Shown in pieces: positions 61,985-64,000 of a stretch of 64,000 bases of DNA. Within the stretch, counting starts at the first letter, position 1. The number at the start of each line of letters is the position of its first letter. Source of the DNA: Bettongia penicillata ogilbyi (taxonomy: Eukaryota; Chordata; Mammalia; Diprotodontia; Potoroidae). The stretch is taken from assembly GCA_023548195.1 (NCBI GenBank), contig JAJHZJ010000061.1, positions 7,561,374-7,625,373 of the forward strand. The letters are read 5' to 3'. Under the pieces are notes generated by a model. That model saw only the letters and a program-made list of their open reading frames with translations. It was not told the DNA's origin and did not search any database. The translations under genes and the position numbers were made by a program.

Positions 61985-62056
61985 TAGAAATATATATGTA
62001 TTTGTACATATATGTATACACACATATATGTATGTGTATGCACAACCACACACACA
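61985..62056. repeat. (TA/TG/CA)n compound microsatellite
   Basis: Alternating ATATATGTAT and CACACA units, about 70 bp. Confidence 0.85.
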
Positions 62057-62069
62057 TGTACACTTTGCT

Positions 62070-63690
62070 CTCCTCAGGTATTCCTGCAGTTCTGAAATGA
62101 TCTTTTTTTGAGGGTTCAAAAACAAGAAATGTATCAAGCAGGGTAAAAAAAAAAAAACCCAACCTTTCATACATTAGCTTTCACTGTGTAAACACTAAAT
62201 TAATATGTGACACTTTTGAGAGCTCTCAGGTGTTGAATCACCAAAGGTTTTGTTTTATGAGTGCCTATTAGCACATGTAAGAATAATCTAACTATCTTCA
62301 TTCTGCTTAAGCTCAGGGCCACTTATTTCTCTGTCAAATGCCAGGATGGAATTTGGCATGCCCTCCCCTGCCCCCCAAAAATTAAAGCAGCATAATCATT
62401 ACTTTAAAATTTTAAGATTTGGTTCTCATTAGCCAGGATTACAGTGTGGCTAAGTGTGATTTTTTTCATAATTGTTAAAAAAGTCATAATTTTTTCTACA
62501 ATAGTATTTTTTAAAAATAAAATTTTATCTTTTGTTTCTCCATCACCTACCTTTTCCACTGTATCCCATTCCCCAGCTTCTCCTAGAAAGCTATCCCTTA
62601 TAATATAAAGAGGTGTAAAGATCAGCAAAATTCACCAGTATGTTGAAAAAGTCTTGTTTTATATGAGTAGTCCATACCCATCACCCCCCACTTCAACAAA
62701 GAAGAGGAGATAGGTCCCTACTCATATCTCTTCTTTGGTACTTAGCCTGTTTTTTTTTATCATTTAATAGCATTCAAGTCCTATCTCTGAAACATATTGG
62801 TTGCATGACCCTTGTCAATCTCACTTAAATTCTCAATGTTCTGGGGCAATTTTTTGACTATATAAATTGCAGAGGGGCTTGCCTACTTTGGTAGAGGGAG
62901 TGTCCTCATTCAGTAGTTCCCTATATCAATGAAATGACAGGTTTAGACCCTGTCTCTTATCAGGAAAAAGCAGAGAGCTCTTTAATTTACTCTCAATTCT
63001 GCATATACATCTCAATCTCTGATTGCCAAAGCACCCCAGATGCTGGCTCCTGCACGATACATTTGATTGGAGCTTGTAGCTTTGTCAAGTTCAGTCGTTT
63101 CAAATGATCATTATTATTTTCATGCATGCTTATGATTCTTTGTCATTGGAGGCATTCAAGCAACAGCTGAGGGATCACTTCTCAGGAACATCAGAGAAAG
63201 CATTCCTTCACTGGTGAAGAATTTGAATAATACGTCTGTAAAGGACCTTCCAGATTAGAATGCTGGAGTTTCAAAACAGTTTTTTGTTTGTTTTTTACTA
63301 ACTATATCAGACTTTTTGTGTTGCCTACTTGGAACACGAAAGTCAAGGCTTTGAAAATCCAGATGGCTATTCCACAAGGGTTTGCCCAAAGAGAGTGGCT
63401 CTGTCTGCAGTTTTATCTGGGAGGCACTGATACAGAACATTATCTGGACCCCTTAGTGGGATAGGTGCATAGTATGGTGCTTGAGATGACTTGGCCTCTG
63501 CAAAGAATTTCAGCATTGTCTGAATAAGGACACCTTACAAAGAAGCTAGAAGTGCTAGCTCTGCAGTATGCCATCAACATTTTTCTGAACTTACCTTTTT
63601 TCAAGCCACATTCAGAAGTGGAAAATTGGAATCAATATTGAATCAATCAATACTGAAAAAAACAATGTATATGCCCAGCTCTGTTTGTGC
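62070..63690. other. Intergenic DNA with no recognised gene
   Basis: A/T-rich. One CR1/L3-like scrap lies at 63140-63215 ('ggaggcattcaagcaacagc'). No coding signal on either strand. Confidence 0.5.
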
Positions 63691-63704
63691 TGAAATGTGT
63701 CAAG

Positions 63705-64000
63705 AGAAGTTGTGAGCATTTATTAATTACTTACTATGTGCCAGGCATTGAATTAAATGCTCTAATACAAATACAAACAACAATAACAAAAGACCCTGCT
63801 CTCTAAGTAAGGAAGATGATAAGCATTTTTATGCACCAACTACGTACATAAGCTACTGGTCTTAAGTGCTTTGCAAGTAGTATCTCTTTTGATCCTCACA
63901 ACACCCATGGGAAGTAGGTGTTATAATTATACCTATTTTACAAGTGAGGAAACCAAGGCAGAGGTTGTGACTTGCCCAGGGCCACACAACTGGTGTCTGG
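63705..64000. repeat. L2/L3-type relic followed by antisense MIR
   Basis: 'cttactatgtgccaggcatt' at 63731-63750 is the LINE 3' block. From 63840 the antisense MIR order is seen: 'tttgatcctcacaacaccca', 'acaagtgaggaaaccaaggc' and 'cttgcccagggccacacaac', cut by the window end. Confidence 0.65.

Overview
This is a stretch of vertebrate nuclear DNA, almost certainly from a marsupial. One large spliced gene is surrounded by dense, old retroposons. The gene is HSPH1 (Hsp105/Hsp110) on the + strand, with 18 coding exons between 20571 and 51114. Every intron is GT-AG, and the exons assemble to 858 codons, the length of human Hsp105-alpha. The marsupial assignment rests on the repeats: a composite tRNA-type SINE at 28033-28356 of the kind described from Australian marsupials, marsupial-type LINE-1 3' ends in both orientations, and abundant MIR/CORE-SINE, L2 and CR1/L3 relics.

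Layout. From 1 to 19 kb is gene-poor DNA holding LINE and SINE fragments, a 7SL RNA pseudogene (7473-7763, minus), an intact 335-codon Tigger/pogo (TIGD1-like) reading frame lacking its DDE catalytic domain (9549-10556, minus), and an unusual composite retrocopy at 13683-15517. In that copy, R-U5 sequence of an LTR retroelement is followed by an intron-less, decayed kinesin light chain 4 (KLC4) cDNA, then U3-R, a poly(A) tail and a 12-13 bp target duplication. From 19.05 to 21.5 kb is a CpG island with the heat-shock promoter of HSPH1: two multi-unit heat-shock elements, an inverted CCAAT box and a TATA-like box. From 20.57 to 51.8 kb is HSPH1 with its 3' UTR and poly(A) signal. From 52 to 64 kb no host gene is recognisable; the DNA is LINE-1, L2, SINE and MIR sequence.

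HSPH1 encodes the cytosolic Hsp110 nucleotide-exchange factor and holdase that works with Hsp70. Exon 12 is exactly 132 bp (44 codons, residues 530-573), corresponding to the segment absent from the heat-induced Hsp105-beta isoform. Introns 14 and 15 carry pieces of the gene itself: a decayed copy of exon 16 with its acceptor and an in-frame stop (47927-48037), and about 80 bp of the HSPH1 3' UTR embedded in a hAT-type miniature transposon (49497-49577). A second 7SL pseudogene (29270-29536, minus) lies in intron 4.

Most promising for follow-up are the LTR-KLC4 chimera, the DDE-less Tigger-derived frame, the intragenic copies of exon 16 and 3' UTR, and the two 7SL pseudogenes. Repeat-family names are by eye and approximate.
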